Assembly (NCBI GenBank): GCA_937981955.1
Contig: CALJNA010000030.1
Span: 1-47,762 of the forward strand
Reading direction: 5' to 3'
Length of the DNA stretch: 47,762 nucleotides
Origin: an uncultured Granulosicoccaceae bacterium
Lineage (GTDB): Bacteria > Pseudomonadota > Gammaproteobacteria > Granulosicoccales > Granulosicoccaceae
Positions 1 to 9,050 of the stretch are shown one piece after another. Below the pieces are notes generated by a model. That model worked only from the letters and a program-made list of their open reading frames with translations. It made no database searches and was not told where the DNA came from. Within the stretch, counting starts at the first letter, position 1, and each line of letters opens with the position of its first letter. The translations under genes and the position numbers were made by a program.

Positions 1-1440
1 ATTCGCGCCAAAATCGATGCTGGCAAGCAAAAATTTCAAGTTATCGGTAGTAAGAAATTTGATCTTGATGCGCTTGAACGCGAAGTAGCAACGAACCAGG
101 AAATTTACGATACTTTTTTTAACCGTATTAGCGAAGCTAACTCTGCTGATGGCTTGGTAACGGCAAACGCACTTATTTCAGATTACGCAGTTGCTTCTGT
201 GGGACCGGTTAAACCAAAGAAACAACTTATTATTGCTTTGGCTGGTCTGGCCTCACTGGTTCTGTCCATGTTAATGGCATTCCTCTACGAACAAATGGAC
301 GACACAATAAAAAGTACCAATGATGTTGAAGGCAAACTGAACGTTAAGTTGCTGGGCATATTGCCATTGGTAAAAAATGGTTTGTTCAAGGGCACTCGTG
401 AATTACCGCTGAATCCGGCGGAGATACCTGACAAAAAAGGTCGATTTGCCGAGTCGGTCAACACCACTCGCACGGCCATTTGCATGGACGATGGCGAGCA
501 GGGTCGCAAGATAATTATGATTACCTCGTCGGTTCCGGGTGAAGGTAAATCTACCGCGTCCATCAACCTGGCTTATTCGCTGGCGCAGATTGAAAAGGTG
601 CTTTTAATCGATTGCGACATGCGACGACCAACCGTTGCGAAGGCTGCCGGGTTTGATAAAAACATACCTGGTTTGAGTAGCTTGATAACCGGCGCGGCAC
701 CTGCGCGCGACTGTATTAAGCAAGGTGCTTTCGATGGCACCGTTGATATTCTGCCATCAGGGCCCATCCCTGATCAGCCGCTTGAATTGTTGTCTTCTAA
801 ACGCTTCGAGAAAATTTTGGCTCAACTTAGTGAGCGTTATGACCGAATCGTTATTGATAGTGCGCCTACACAAGCCGTATCAGATGCACTCGTGTTAAGT
901 AAACTTTGTGACGCTGTTGTTTATGCAGTTAAATCACACGACACCTCGATTGAGCTGGTGAAACGTGGCTTGCAGCGACTAAAGCAGGTGAACGCACCGG
1001 TGGCGGGCGTAGTAATCACTCAGGTAGACATTGATAAAATCACCTCCTACGGTGGCGACTATTATTATCAGGGCTACTATGACTACTATGGTTACACTGA
1101 TAAAGGCGACAAGAAGAAACATAACGCTGGCAAGCTGCGCTTAACTCAGGATGAGCTGATGCATCTCCGAACTGACGACAGCGATTTCGAGCTCGATCTG
1201 GACTATGACCAAGATGGTAGCGAGCCAGTTGGATCGACTAGCCGTGTTCAACGTCATGCCCAGAACGGTGTTTCCAGAACGGTGGCGACTGTTGGCAGCT
1301 ACGATGAAAATGAGTTCGATTTAACGACTCAGATGGAAATGCCGGAACCTGCGTCCAGGGTCACCAACGGCGCGGCACTGCGAAACAATAAAGACAGAAA
1401 GTCGCGAAAACGTTTCAGTGATGATCTGGATATCATCTAG
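1..1440 (+). CDS. Exopolysaccharide tyrosine autokinase, Wzc/BY-kinase type (5' partial)
   Basis: Inner-membrane co-polymerase and bacterial tyrosine kinase that controls exopolysaccharide chain length. The frame is open to base 1, so the gene is truncated by the window edge; 479 residues are visible and the TTG near base 154 is not a start. The visible part begins in the coiled-coil/GNV-type region, followed by a membrane helix (about residues 74-98 of this fragment) and the kinase: Walker A SVPGEGKST (about 176-185), Walker A' LLIDCDMRRP (201-210) and Walker B RIVIDSAP (about 282-289). A cluster of nine tyrosines lies at about 350-365, the usual autophosphorylation site. Unusually, about 114 polar, acidic residues follow it, whereas the cluster normally ends the protein. 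A terminator follows at once. The family assignment is firm; the polysaccharide made is unknown. Confidence 0.93.
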   Translation: MRAKIDAGKQKFQVIGSKKFDLDALEREVATNQEIYDTFFNRISEANSADGLVTANALISDYAVASVGPVKPKKQLIIALAGLASLVLSMLMAFLYEQMDDTIKSTNDVEGKLNVKLLGILPLVKNGLFKGTRELPLNPAEIPDKKGRFAESVNTTRTAICMDDGEQGRKIIMITSSVPGEGKSTASINLAYSLAQIEKVLLIDCDMRRPTVAKAAGFDKNIPGLSSLITGAAPARDCIKQGAFDGTVDILPSGPIPDQPLELLSSKRFEKILAQLSERYDRIVIDSAPTQAVSDALVLSKLCDAVVYAVKSHDTSIELVKRGLQRLKQVNAPVAGVVITQVDIDKITSYGGDYYYQGYYDYYGYTDKGDKKKHNAGKLRLTQDELMHLRTDDSDFELDLDYDQDGSEPVGSTSRVQRHAQNGVSRTVATVGSYDENEFDLTTQMEMPEPASRVTNGAALRNNKDRKSRKRFSDDLDII

Positions 1441-1485
1441 ACAGTTCGGACTGATTTAACCGCATGCTAATTGCGGGAATAGTAT

Positions 1486-1513
1486 AAAAAAAGCCGCTTC
1501 TGCGGCTTTTTTT
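1486..1513 (+). terminator. Rho-independent terminator after the autokinase gene
   Basis: Stem AGCCGC / GCGGCT with a 4-nt TTCT loop (stem 1492-1507), followed by a run of T and preceded by a run of A, about 50 nt after the kinase stop. It ends the exopolysaccharide transcript. Because both flanks are homopolymeric it could work in both directions. Confidence 0.9.
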
Positions 1514-1687
1514 ATGCCGGAGCAGGTGAGTGCTGACAGGATATGTGTCGAGAGTCTGTTAGCGAGTCGTCCCCTATCAGCTCTGAATTCCCAACTCTAA
1601 TACTTTATTGGAAGGGGATTACACCACTTGGAAACCGTATGGCAATGAGGCAATGTGCTTAGGGATGTTAGGAGCTAAACTTAGTTG

Positions 1688-2980
1688 ATGAATAACTTGA
1701 AGCGATTAGCGCAACACGCTCAGCAACATGGCGAAACAAACATTGCCGTAATTGGTGCTGGCTATGTCGGCACAGGTGTCGTACAGATTCTTTACGGTAC
1801 ACCAGCGGCCGTTGCAGCAGTCATTGTTGCGCGCGATATTGCCAAGGCGATCAATGCCTATGTTTCCTGTGGTATCGATAAGAACGAAATAGTTGTGTCC
1901 AATGAAGTTGAGGTATTGAACAGAGCCATATCAGATGGCAAACCTGCAATAACAGAAAAAGTCGAATTACTGCCGGAAATATCGGTCGAAGTTGTCATTG
2001 AGGCAACCGGTGCAATTAACTACGGCGCCAACGCCATTACAATGTGTCTGAATGCGGGCAAGAATGTAATTTCCTATAACGCGGAGGCAGATGCACTGCT
2101 CGGATTTACTTTTCACGCGTTGGCGGATACAAACGATGTTATTTACACCATCGCAGATGGCGATCAACCGGGTGTAATGCTTCGACTGAAGCAGGAAATA
2201 GAATCAATGGGCTTTGAAGCCACAACACTGATTAATTGCAAGCGACACTTGAATGTTTATCAGAACCCGGAAACCGGAGCAGGCTTCACTAAACGAGACA
2301 CCACGTCGGCGAAAATGACAACATCGTTTGGCGACGGTACCAAAATGCAAGTAGAAAACGCCGTTGTTGCCAACGTAACCGGAATGGTTCCGATAAAGCG
2401 CGGTATGACTGGCTTCAAAACATCTCAGGAAGACGCGGCCAAAGACATAGCGACCGTTTTGACAGGCGGATCGCATGTGGATTTTACGTGGGGTGGTGAT
2501 TTTGGTGCAGGCGTTGCCGCAATGGGACGGCATCCGGATTACGCATTGCATAAGAAAGCGATGACCCTCTACAAGATGGGCGAAGGCCCTGACTATTTCT
2601 TTTTTAAACCTTACCATCTTGTTCATCTGGAGCTGCCGGCAACGCTAACTTCGTTACTCATCGACAAAGAGCCTTTGGGACGAGTTACTCAACCTCATGT
2701 TTCCGAGGTGCTTGCAATTGCAAAAAAAGCGCTTCAACCTGGTGAGGAATTAGATGGTATTGGTGGATTTGCTGCGTACGGTCACATCGATACCGTCGCC
2801 GGTTCCGACGGTTTTCTGCCAATGGGTTTACTCGATTATGCAACGCTTACCGGCGCTGTGGATATTGATCAACCCATTCCTTTGGCTTCGGTGAAATTGG
2901 ATTCGTCTATCCATGCGGTGCAATTGTGGGTTGCACAACAGCGGCAATGGGAACGAAATCTGGAATATCTCGCCGCATAA
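1688..2980 (+). CDS. COG4091-type NAD(P)-dependent oxidoreductase with C-terminal SAF domain
   Basis: A homoserine-dehydrogenase-like protein of about 430 residues. The N-terminal Rossmann domain shows the dinucleotide loop IGAGYVGTGV near residues 23-32 and the segment VVIEATGAINYGA near 108-120. The middle contains a long substrate domain, and the last roughly 90 residues look like a SAF domain (EPLGRVTQPHVSEVLAIAKK onward). The family is usually annotated as a predicted homoserine dehydrogenase, but its substrates are poorly known and members occur in surface-sugar clusters, so the reaction is not assigned. The ATG at 1688 was chosen; a TTG at 1685 is directly upstream, and AGGAG at 1670-1674 could serve either. 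The gene follows a terminator and is likely monocistronic. A 21-nt tandem repeat starts right after its stop. Confidence 0.75.
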   Translation: MNNLKRLAQHAQQHGETNIAVIGAGYVGTGVVQILYGTPAAVAAVIVARDIAKAINAYVSCGIDKNEIVVSNEVEVLNRAISDGKPAITEKVELLPEISVEVVIEATGAINYGANAITMCLNAGKNVISYNAEADALLGFTFHALADTNDVIYTIADGDQPGVMLRLKQEIESMGFEATTLINCKRHLNVYQNPETGAGFTKRDTTSAKMTTSFGDGTKMQVENAVVANVTGMVPIKRGMTGFKTSQEDAAKDIATVLTGGSHVDFTWGGDFGAGVAAMGRHPDYALHKKAMTLYKMGEGPDYFFFKPYHLVHLELPATLTSLLIDKEPLGRVTQPHVSEVLAIAKKALQPGEELDGIGGFAAYGHIDTVAGSDGFLPMGLLDYATLTGAVDIDQPIPLASVKLDSSIHAVQLWVAQQRQWERNLEYLAA

Positions 2981-2999
2981 AACACGTTAAGGATAATCG

Positions 3000-3083
3000 G
3001 TAACGCATCAGGAACGGTTAGCAACGCGTGAGGAATTGTCGGTAACGCGTTGGGATTGGTCAGCAACGCGTTGGGTTTGGTCA
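3000..3083 (+). repeat. Four tandem copies of a 21-nt imperfect repeat
   Basis: Copies start at 3000, 3021, 3042 and 3063. The consensus is roughly GYAACGCGTTRGGAWTGGTCR; copies 3 and 4 differ at only two positions, while copies 1 and 2 have drifted. A weaker fifth match overlaps the stop of the preceding gene (2979-2999). The array lies between the convergent oxidoreductase gene and murB. Each copy carries an ACGCGT-like core. Confidence 0.8.
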
Positions 3084-3132
3084 GTAAGTAACGTTGAAAG
3101 CGGCTTGATCAGTGGCAAATCGAAATACCGTA

Positions 3133-4155
3133 TCAAACAACCTGCGGCTCCACACTCAACTTCACCCCGTACTTCTCCTCAACCCCGGCCCGAATCTCAT
3201 CAGCATAAGCCACAAGCTCGGTACCAGTCCCGCCACCGTGGTGCACCAACACCAACGCCTGCTTGTCATAAACCCCCACAGCGCCGCGACGATCACCTCG
3301 AAGCCCAAGCGAATCGATCAGCCAACCTGCAGCGAGTTTGACCTGGCCATCTTCCTGCGGGTACGCCACGATATTTGGAAAACGTTGCTTTAAGCCGTCG
3401 AATTGTGTCTCGGGCACTACCGGGTTGTGGAAAAAACTGCCGGCATTACAAATCTGAGCCGGGTCGGGCAGTTTGGTCTGGCGAATTTTGCACACTGTGT
3501 CACTGATTGCTACTGGTGTCAGCTTGTCGAGCTGCTGTCGTTCCAGGGCTTCCTTGAGGCTGCCGTATTCGGTCTCAAACGGCTTATCGTTGCCTACGTG
3601 CAAGTTCATCTCGGTTATGCAGTACTCGCCTGTATGGCGCTTAAAATAGCTGTCCCGATAGCTGAACTCACAAGCATCGTGATCGAACGTATGCCATTCA
3701 TTGGTTGGCAGGTGCAAAGCGCGCAGGGATTCGAACCGGTCTTTGATCTCTACGCCATAGGCACCGATATTCTGCACCGGTGCTGCTCCCACATTACCCG
3801 GTATCAGGCTCAGGTTCTCTAGCCCTGGCAGGCCGCGAGACATGCTATCGCGCACCAGGCGGTGCCAGTTCATGCCGGCACTGACTTTGAGGCGAAACAA
3901 CCACGAATTCTCTTCTCCACGATTCTCGTAATTCAGCGTTTCGCGGGTGAAACGAATCACCAGGCCGGGAATGTCCTTCGTCAGGACGATGTTGCTGCCG
4001 CCGCCGAGAATGAACACAGGCCATTCCTGTTTGTTGGCTTCTTCCACGGCCTCATTGAGCTGCTCGTCCGTTTCTACTTCAATGTAGCGCTCGGCGCTCT
4101 GTGAGAAACCCAGCGTGTTGAGCTCGGTGAGTGACTTGTCGGTTTCGAATTGCAC
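3133..4155 (-). CDS. murB: UDP-N-acetylenolpyruvoylglucosamine reductase (MurB, type I)
   Basis: Cytoplasmic FAD enzyme that reduces UDP-GlcNAc-enolpyruvate to UDP-N-acetylmuramate with NADPH in peptidoglycan synthesis. At 340 residues it matches type I MurB (E. coli 342). Visible signatures are the FAD-binding GGGSNIVL, the PGNVGAAPVQNIGAYGVEI segment, YRDSYFK with the type I tyrosine loop, and NAGSFFHNP, which contains the catalytic serine. The start is GTG, giving the N-terminus MQFETDKSL typical of the family. It lies 25 nt downstream of the MATE gene on the same strand, so the two may be co-transcribed. Confidence 0.96.
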   Translation of the reverse strand: MQFETDKSLTELNTLGFSQSAERYIEVETDEQLNEAVEEANKQEWPVFILGGGSNIVLTKDIPGLVIRFTRETLNYENRGEENSWLFRLKVSAGMNWHRLVRDSMSRGLPGLENLSLIPGNVGAAPVQNIGAYGVEIKDRFESLRALHLPTNEWHTFDHDACEFSYRDSYFKRHTGEYCITEMNLHVGNDKPFETEYGSLKEALERQQLDKLTPVAISDTVCKIRQTKLPDPAQICNAGSFFHNPVVPETQFDGLKQRFPNIVAYPQEDGQVKLAAGWLIDSLGLRGDRRGAVGVYDKQALVLVHHGGGTGTELVAYADEIRAGVEEKYGVKLSVEPQVV

Positions 4156-4180
4156 TTTTACTTACTAAACCTGCTGCTGC

Positions 4181-5509
4181 TTAAATTTTCAGTAATCTCG
4201 GGTACCAGAAACCAAGCGTTGCGGCTCTGGCGATCATCAGAATGTAGTAACTAATCCACAATCCATGGTTATTTAATAGCGGCACCAGAACCAAGGATGC
4301 GCAGATAAATATTGTTAATGAAATGATCATACCGTTACGCATTTCGCGTGTGTGTGTCGTGCCGGTGAAGATACCATCAAGAAGGAAGCTCCAGACCCCC
4401 ACCAAAGGGGTTAGTGCGATCCATAAAAGCCATGTCTGAGCCGCGTTTTGTACGGGTTTTTGCGTTGTCATCAAGTTGAAAATCTGGCTTCCAAAGCATG
4501 CGTAAACAACCGTGAACATCAACGCCAGAATCAGCGCCCAGAATGTGGCAGCCCGAACGGCAGATGAAAGTGAGACACGGTCGCGTTTGCCGTAGGCGTG
4601 ACCAGCCAGTGTTTCGGCGGCATGTGAAAACCCGTCCAGTGCATGCGCCATGAAATGCAACATCTGAATGAACACAGCATTCACTGCCAACACAATCAAG
4701 CCAAGCTTTGTGCTCATCATCATCAGCCAGTAAAAGGCGGCAGTCAGACACAGAGTCCGAATAAACAAGTCTGAACCGATCTTGAAAAATTCGAGTAGTT
4801 TCTGACGTTCCCACAGCCAGCCCTGCGAGGGGATGTCTTCAATGTTTTTGCGTACATTCAGACTGCTCCATAACAGTGCAAGACCAACAACCATGGCCAG
4901 GTACTCACTGATCACGGTAGCTAACGCAACGCCAGTGATATTCCAGTCTGTGAGATTGAAAAAGAGCAGGGTGAGTAGCACGTTGGTGATATTGAGAACC
5001 AACTGCAGCACAAACACCGAACGCATGCGCTGTTGTCCAACGAGCGTGCCGATGATGCTGTACATGGCAAGCGTAGCAGGTGCTGAGAAAACGCGAATCG
5101 AGAAGTATTCTCTGGCCAGTGCGTGTACGTCGCTGGACACGTCCATGGCCCACATACCAAGCTGAAACAGCACTGGCGCTGCCAGCAATAGCAGGCCACC
5201 GAACAACATGGCTAGCAACAACGATCGCAGTGCGTTTCGTTGCGCTCTTTGAGGCATCGATGCACCTAGGCTTTGTGCCACCAGGCCGGATGTGCCCATG
5301 CGTAGAAAACCGAACACCCAATAGATCGAGCTAAACAAAGTTGCAGCAATCGCTGTTGCTGACAAATAATCGGGTGATGCCATACGGCCCATTACAGCGG
5401 TATCAACAATACCTACCAGAGGTACAGTGATGTTCGACAGAATGATCGGGACAGCCAGCCACAGAACACGTTGGCGCCACGCGGATGCGGTGGTTGGGGT
5501 CTCAATCAC
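4181..5509 (-). CDS. MATE-family efflux transporter, DinF-like
   Basis: Inner-membrane multidrug/toxin extrusion protein of 442 residues with about 12 predicted helices. The N-terminus WLAVPIILSNITVPLVGIVD and the following TAVMGRM are typical of the DinF branch of MATE transporters, with the second half repeating the six-helix bundle. The start is GTG at 5509. It precedes murB on the same strand. The substrate cannot be read from sequence; the coupling ion is probably Na+ or H+, from family knowledge. Confidence 0.9.
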   Translation of the reverse strand: MIETPTTASAWRQRVLWLAVPIILSNITVPLVGIVDTAVMGRMASPDYLSATAIAATLFSSIYWVFGFLRMGTSGLVAQSLGASMPQRAQRNALRSLLLAMLFGGLLLLAAPVLFQLGMWAMDVSSDVHALAREYFSIRVFSAPATLAMYSIIGTLVGQQRMRSVFVLQLVLNITNVLLTLLFFNLTDWNITGVALATVISEYLAMVVGLALLWSSLNVRKNIEDIPSQGWLWERQKLLEFFKIGSDLFIRTLCLTAAFYWLMMMSTKLGLIVLAVNAVFIQMLHFMAHALDGFSHAAETLAGHAYGKRDRVSLSSAVRAATFWALILALMFTVVYACFGSQIFNLMTTQKPVQNAAQTWLLWIALTPLVGVWSFLLDGIFTGTTHTREMRNGMIISLTIFICASLVLVPLLNNHGLWISYYILMIARAATLGFWYPRLLKI

Positions 5510-5559
5510 AAGCTGACCCGACTCGTTGGGGATGGGAGCATGGCTTCATAAAAGGGGCG

Positions 5560-5593
5560 AAAAAAAACCCCGCCATAAAGGCGAGGTTTTTTT
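5560..5593 (-). terminator. Rho-independent terminator downstream of ugd
   Basis: A G+C-rich stem (ACCCCGCC on the left, GGCGAGGT on the right) with an ATAAA loop is flanked by A7 and T7 runs. It lies about 110 nt after the ugd stop and about 50 nt upstream of the MATE start, insulating the two minus-strand units. Symmetric flanks allow function in either direction. Confidence 0.85.
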
Positions 5594-5702
5594 AGTGTTG
5601 ATGCGCAAGTGCATCCATATAATTCTACACCACAGAATATTTACGCACAGCGTTTACACAGGGTGTTTACGCAAAGTGTTTATGCAGAGTAAAGTCTGTC
5701 GA

Positions 5703-7064
5703 TCAGGCTACTTTACTTTTTTTTTGCCGGCGATCACCAACGCCCGGACGGCCAATGCAGTCATACATGAAACCGTGCTCCTGAACAACAGCTGGGTCAT
5801 ACAGGTTACGACCGTCAATGATTAGTGGTTGGTTCAGGCCTTTTTTCATTGCTTCCCAATTCGGGCTGCGGAATTCACTCCACTCGGTTGCGATTAACAA
5901 TGCATCTGCACCATCGACCGTATCCTGAGCCGTACCCACCAGTTCAATGCGTTTTTCGTCAGGGTAGAAGTGACGCATTTCAGCCATGGCAACCGGGTCA
6001 TAGGCGCGAACCATGCCACCGTTTTCCAGAATGGATTCAATTAATACGCGTGAAGGCGCTTCGCGAAGATCATCGGTATTCGGTTTGAAAGACAAACCCC
6101 ATACAGCGAATGTTCGACCCTTGATGTCGTTATCGAAGTGCTTCATCAGTTTTTCAAACAGCACGTGCTTCTGACGATCATTTACTGCATCAACAGACTC
6201 GAGCAATTCAGCGGTATAGCCAACCTGCTTGGAGGTTTGTACCAGCGCTTTAACGTCTTTAGGAAAACATGATCCACCGTAACCGCAACCTGGGTAGATA
6301 AAGTGATAGCCAATGCGCGGGTCTGAGCCTATACCGTGCCGCACATCTTCAATGTCTGCACCAACGCGGTCAGCAATGTTTGACAGCTCGTTCATGAAAC
6401 TGATCTTGGTAGCAAGCAAAGAGTTGGCTGCATACTTGGTCAGTTCTGACGAACGACGATTCATGAAAACCAGCTTGTCGTGATTTCGGCAGAACGGTGC
6501 ATAGAGTTCACGCATGATCTCTTTTGCTTCGTCATCGTCGGTGCCAATAACAATTCTGTCCGGCTTCATGAAGTCATCGATGGCTGCACCTTCTTTTAAG
6601 AACTCAGGGTTTGAAATAACAGCAACGGGGATGTCCACACCACGTTCTTTCTGTCCTTTGGCAACCACATCTTCAACCATGTCGCCAGTGCCCACTGGCA
6701 CGGTTGACTTGTTGACGATGATCTTCTTGTCGGTCATGCGATCAGCAATGGTTTTGGCCACTGCCGCAACGTATTGCATGTCCGCAGAACCATCTTCACC
6801 CGGAGGGGTTCCCACTGCGATGAATTGCACCTGACTGTGTGCTACGGCCTGGTCCATGTCGGTGGTGAAGTCCAGGCGGTCAGCGGCGACGTTACGCTTG
6901 ATCACATCGTCCAGACCCGGTTCGAAGATCGGAATGACACCTTTTTTCAGGTTCGCCACTTTTTTCTCATCGACGTCGACACACAGCACATCGTTGCCCA
7001 CATCAGCGAGCAGTGAACCGGTGACCAATCCAACGTAGCCTGAACCGTAAATCGTTACTTTCAT
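5703..7064 (-). CDS. ugd: UDP-glucose 6-dehydrogenase
   Basis: Oxidises UDP-glucose to UDP-glucuronate with two NAD+, supplying acidic sugars for polysaccharides. The 453 residues contain the N-terminal Rossmann loop YGSGYVGLVTG (6-16), the linker motif STVPVGT near 120-126, NPEFLKEG near 152-159, and the catalytic cysteine motif GYGGSCFPKD with Cys266. The C-terminal domain carries FAVWGLSFKPNTDDLREAPS. It ends in a lysine-rich tail, QKKSKVA. An AGGAC ribosome site precedes the ATG. It is likely a single-gene unit ended by the terminator at 5560-5593; the nearby autokinase gene suggests use in exopolysaccharide synthesis. Confidence 0.97.
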   Translation of the reverse strand: MKVTIYGSGYVGLVTGSLLADVGNDVLCVDVDEKKVANLKKGVIPIFEPGLDDVIKRNVAADRLDFTTDMDQAVAHSQVQFIAVGTPPGEDGSADMQYVAAVAKTIADRMTDKKIIVNKSTVPVGTGDMVEDVVAKGQKERGVDIPVAVISNPEFLKEGAAIDDFMKPDRIVIGTDDDEAKEIMRELYAPFCRNHDKLVFMNRRSSELTKYAANSLLATKISFMNELSNIADRVGADIEDVRHGIGSDPRIGYHFIYPGCGYGGSCFPKDVKALVQTSKQVGYTAELLESVDAVNDRQKHVLFEKLMKHFDNDIKGRTFAVWGLSFKPNTDDLREAPSRVLIESILENGGMVRAYDPVAMAEMRHFYPDEKRIELVGTAQDTVDGADALLIATEWSEFRSPNWEAMKKGLNQPLIIDGRNLYDPAVVQEHGFMYDCIGRPGVGDRRQKKSKVA

Positions 7065-7350
7065 TTCAAGTCCTGTATTTGCAGGTGTGCCCTGCAGCTA
7101 ACACAAAGGCAGTATATATCGCCAATATGCTGTTTTTATTCGTAAATTCTGGTTAGTTGCTGCTAAAAAACAACCGTCTTTCAGGTCTTTTTATCGGCAG
7201 CTTTGCGCGAACCAATAGGTGAGGCATCCCTCAAATTCACGTTGTACTGTGAGCTGGGTTGCCTCTGTGGGCGCGCGTCGCAGATTATAGGGTGTGCGGC
7301 GCCGGATAATCCGGTAAAACTCCCGTGATTGGCCAACACGTAACGATTGC

Positions 7351-8106
7351 TTACCAAGTAACGTGTTTCGGGTCGATATTCGCGCGTAAAACCTCGCGTT
7401 TTCCTGCTGGTCCCGGGTATTTTTCAACTTTAAACCCGGCTGACTGTAAATTACGGCGAACAGCCCCTTTAACGCAATACGTGGCCAGTGTGCCATCTGG
7501 TGACAACAGGGAGCAAAGTTGGCTGAAGAAGTCGGTTGTCCAGCATTCCGGGTTGGCTTCGGGGCTAAATGCATCGAGAAATATCACATCGAATTGTGGC
7601 AGGCAGCTAAGTGATTGGTGGACTTGATTCGATGTGGCATCGCCTATGTGTAAAGTGACGGAGCTGTGTTTGCTCAGTTGAATGGTGTTGTTTGGCTGTT
7701 CGCTCAGTTGCATTTTGTTTTTCAAGCGCTGAACCAATCCTGCCAGCTCGTCCACAAGCGATGGGTGTCTAAGCCAGCGTGAATAATTCAGCGAACGGAG
7801 TTGACTTGCGCTGATCAAATCGTTTTCCACACCAACATAGTCCAGATGCGTTTCGTGGATGGCTGCATTGTCGGCACAGAGCAAGCAGTTCAATCCTAAT
7901 CCGAATCCAATTTCAAGCACGCGTGTACGCTTGCGTTCGCGCAGCCGTCTGTTGACGCCAGCGCCGTCTATGAAAACGTGCATGGATTCGGTCAGAGCGC
8001 CGAAGCTGGAGTGATACGTTTGCTGGTATCTTTCTGAAAAAAGCGTGTTGGAGTGGTCGCCGGTTTGCGTCAGCACACCGCGAGTCTGTCTTTCAGTGAT
8101 TGGCAC
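7351..8106 (-). CDS. mnmD: tRNA 5-(aminomethyl)-2-thiouridine methyltransferase, stand-alone MnmD domain
   Basis: SAM-dependent methyltransferase corresponding to the N-terminal half of E. coli MnmC; it methylates nm5s2U34 in tRNA wobble positions. The 251 residues show the family N-terminus FSERYQQTYHSSFGALTES, SAM motif I VLEIGFGLGLNCLL (near 64-77), VIFLDAFSPEANPECW and the terminal GPAGKREVLRA. The FAD oxidase half of MnmC is absent, so this is the stand-alone MnmD form. Its first 37 nt overlap the end of the upstream gene in another frame, suggesting translational coupling. Confidence 0.88.
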   Translation of the reverse strand: MPITERQTRGVLTQTGDHSNTLFSERYQQTYHSSFGALTESMHVFIDGAGVNRRLRERKRTRVLEIGFGLGLNCLLCADNAAIHETHLDYVGVENDLISASQLRSLNYSRWLRHPSLVDELAGLVQRLKNKMQLSEQPNNTIQLSKHSSVTLHIGDATSNQVHQSLSCLPQFDVIFLDAFSPEANPECWTTDFFSQLCSLLSPDGTLATYCVKGAVRRNLQSAGFKVEKYPGPAGKREVLRANIDPKHVTW

Positions 8107-9050
8107 CGAGCAAGGTAAATTTCGGTACTTTTGGGCATGGGAACCCGCGCTCGTGCCACCCAGTTAATCAGATCTCGCCCGGCAACCAGGGTTTGCATGG
8201 CGTGCTCAATGGCGTATTGGCATTCACGAGAACACCCGTCTTGCAGGGTGGGTTGATACTCGGCAAGTTTTTCACCCGTTGCAATAAAACGCGGCCAGAT
8301 ATCGAAAATGGTTGAATCACTTTTCATGGTTTCACATTCGTGTTGTGCAGCATCGGCGTAGGTATCCACCAGTGCTGCCAGACCTTCAAATTCAGGCCGA
8401 TTGCAAAACGTCTGTTTAATGGTGTTGGCCAGCAATTCAATGTTATTCATGGTCTGAGCCACTTTGATAAAGCGCGACTCATAATACTGATTTATGTTTG
8501 TGGTGAAAGCGCGAAACGGTTCGCCCCAGACTTCGTCAATACCTTCTTCGCCGCTATGGTGTTTAACATCCTTGCCTAGCTCCAGCGCTTCTTCGAAGCA
8601 GCTGCCGCAAGAACGCATCAGCTCGTTATCGCGGCTGACCTTCACACCTTTTTCTTCCAGCTCCACAATGCTGGTAAATAAATCGGTAGCCCGGTTAAAC
8701 AGCGCACCAGCAAGCATGGCGGCATTGACGCGCTTCATGGCAGGGTCGGTTTGCGACTCATAGGCTTTGCGTGCGGCGTCAAGCCGATGGCCCGGTGTGT
8801 TGATACCAGGTTCTGTGTGATGGAAAGTTCGACGCGTGAGGTGGTCGATTAGCAGCTTTTTGGAGGCCAGTGACTCATCGAGCGGTTGGTAGTAGCGAAC
8901 CCAGCGATCGTCGTAGTGGATGTACTCGAGTCCGTCGAACTCAGTTCGGGTACCGTTTTCGATGCCTGGCTCATTTGTTCCTGGCGAGGTTTCAACCGGG
9001 CGGATGCCCGGGGAAGGGAACGCCGACGATGAGGCTTGTGCTATGGCCAT
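8070..9050 (-). CDS. Hypothetical protein, unrecognised, mostly helical
   Basis: A 326-residue soluble protein with no signal peptide or membrane helix. I do not recognise a family. The first 30 residues are low-complexity and rich in Ser/Pro/Gly; the rest looks alpha-helical, with a conserved-looking aromatic segment YIHYDDRWVRYYQPLDE near 43-59 and a Cys pair CGSC near 148. The gene overlaps mnmD by 37 nt, so the two probably form one operon, but this does not by itself link it to tRNA modification. The ATG at 9050 has no clear Shine-Dalgarno; a later start after the low-complexity segment is possible. Confidence 0.75.
   Translation of the reverse strand: MAIAQASSSAFPSPGIRPVETSPGTNEPGIENGTRTEFDGLEYIHYDDRWVRYYQPLDESLASKKLLIDHLTRRTFHHTEPGINTPGHRLDAARKAYESQTDPAMKRVNAAMLAGALFNRATDLFTSIVELEEKGVKVSRDNELMRSCGSCFEEALELGKDVKHHSGEEGIDEVWGEPFRAFTTNINQYYESRFIKVAQTMNNIELLANTIKQTFCNRPEFEGLAALVDTYADAAQHECETMKSDSTIFDIWPRFIATGEKLAEYQPTLQDGCSRECQYAIEHAMQTLVAGRDLINWVARARVPMPKSTEIYLARCQSLKDRLAVC

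Noticed and set aside
2204..2626. 140-residue minus-strand frame inside the COG4091 gene
   Set aside because: Antisense shadow of a well-supported gene.
4377..5321. Several 90-145-residue frames within the MATE gene
   Set aside because: Alternative-frame shadows of a clear membrane transporter.
5526..5825. 99-residue plus-strand frame between the MATE gene and ugd
   Set aside because: Runs through the terminator and into antisense of ugd; no coding support.
7191..7574. 127-residue minus-strand frame overlapping the end of mnmD
   Set aside because: Mostly a shadow of mnmD in another frame; the part beyond the mnmD stop has no recognisable features, and mnmD itself is complete.
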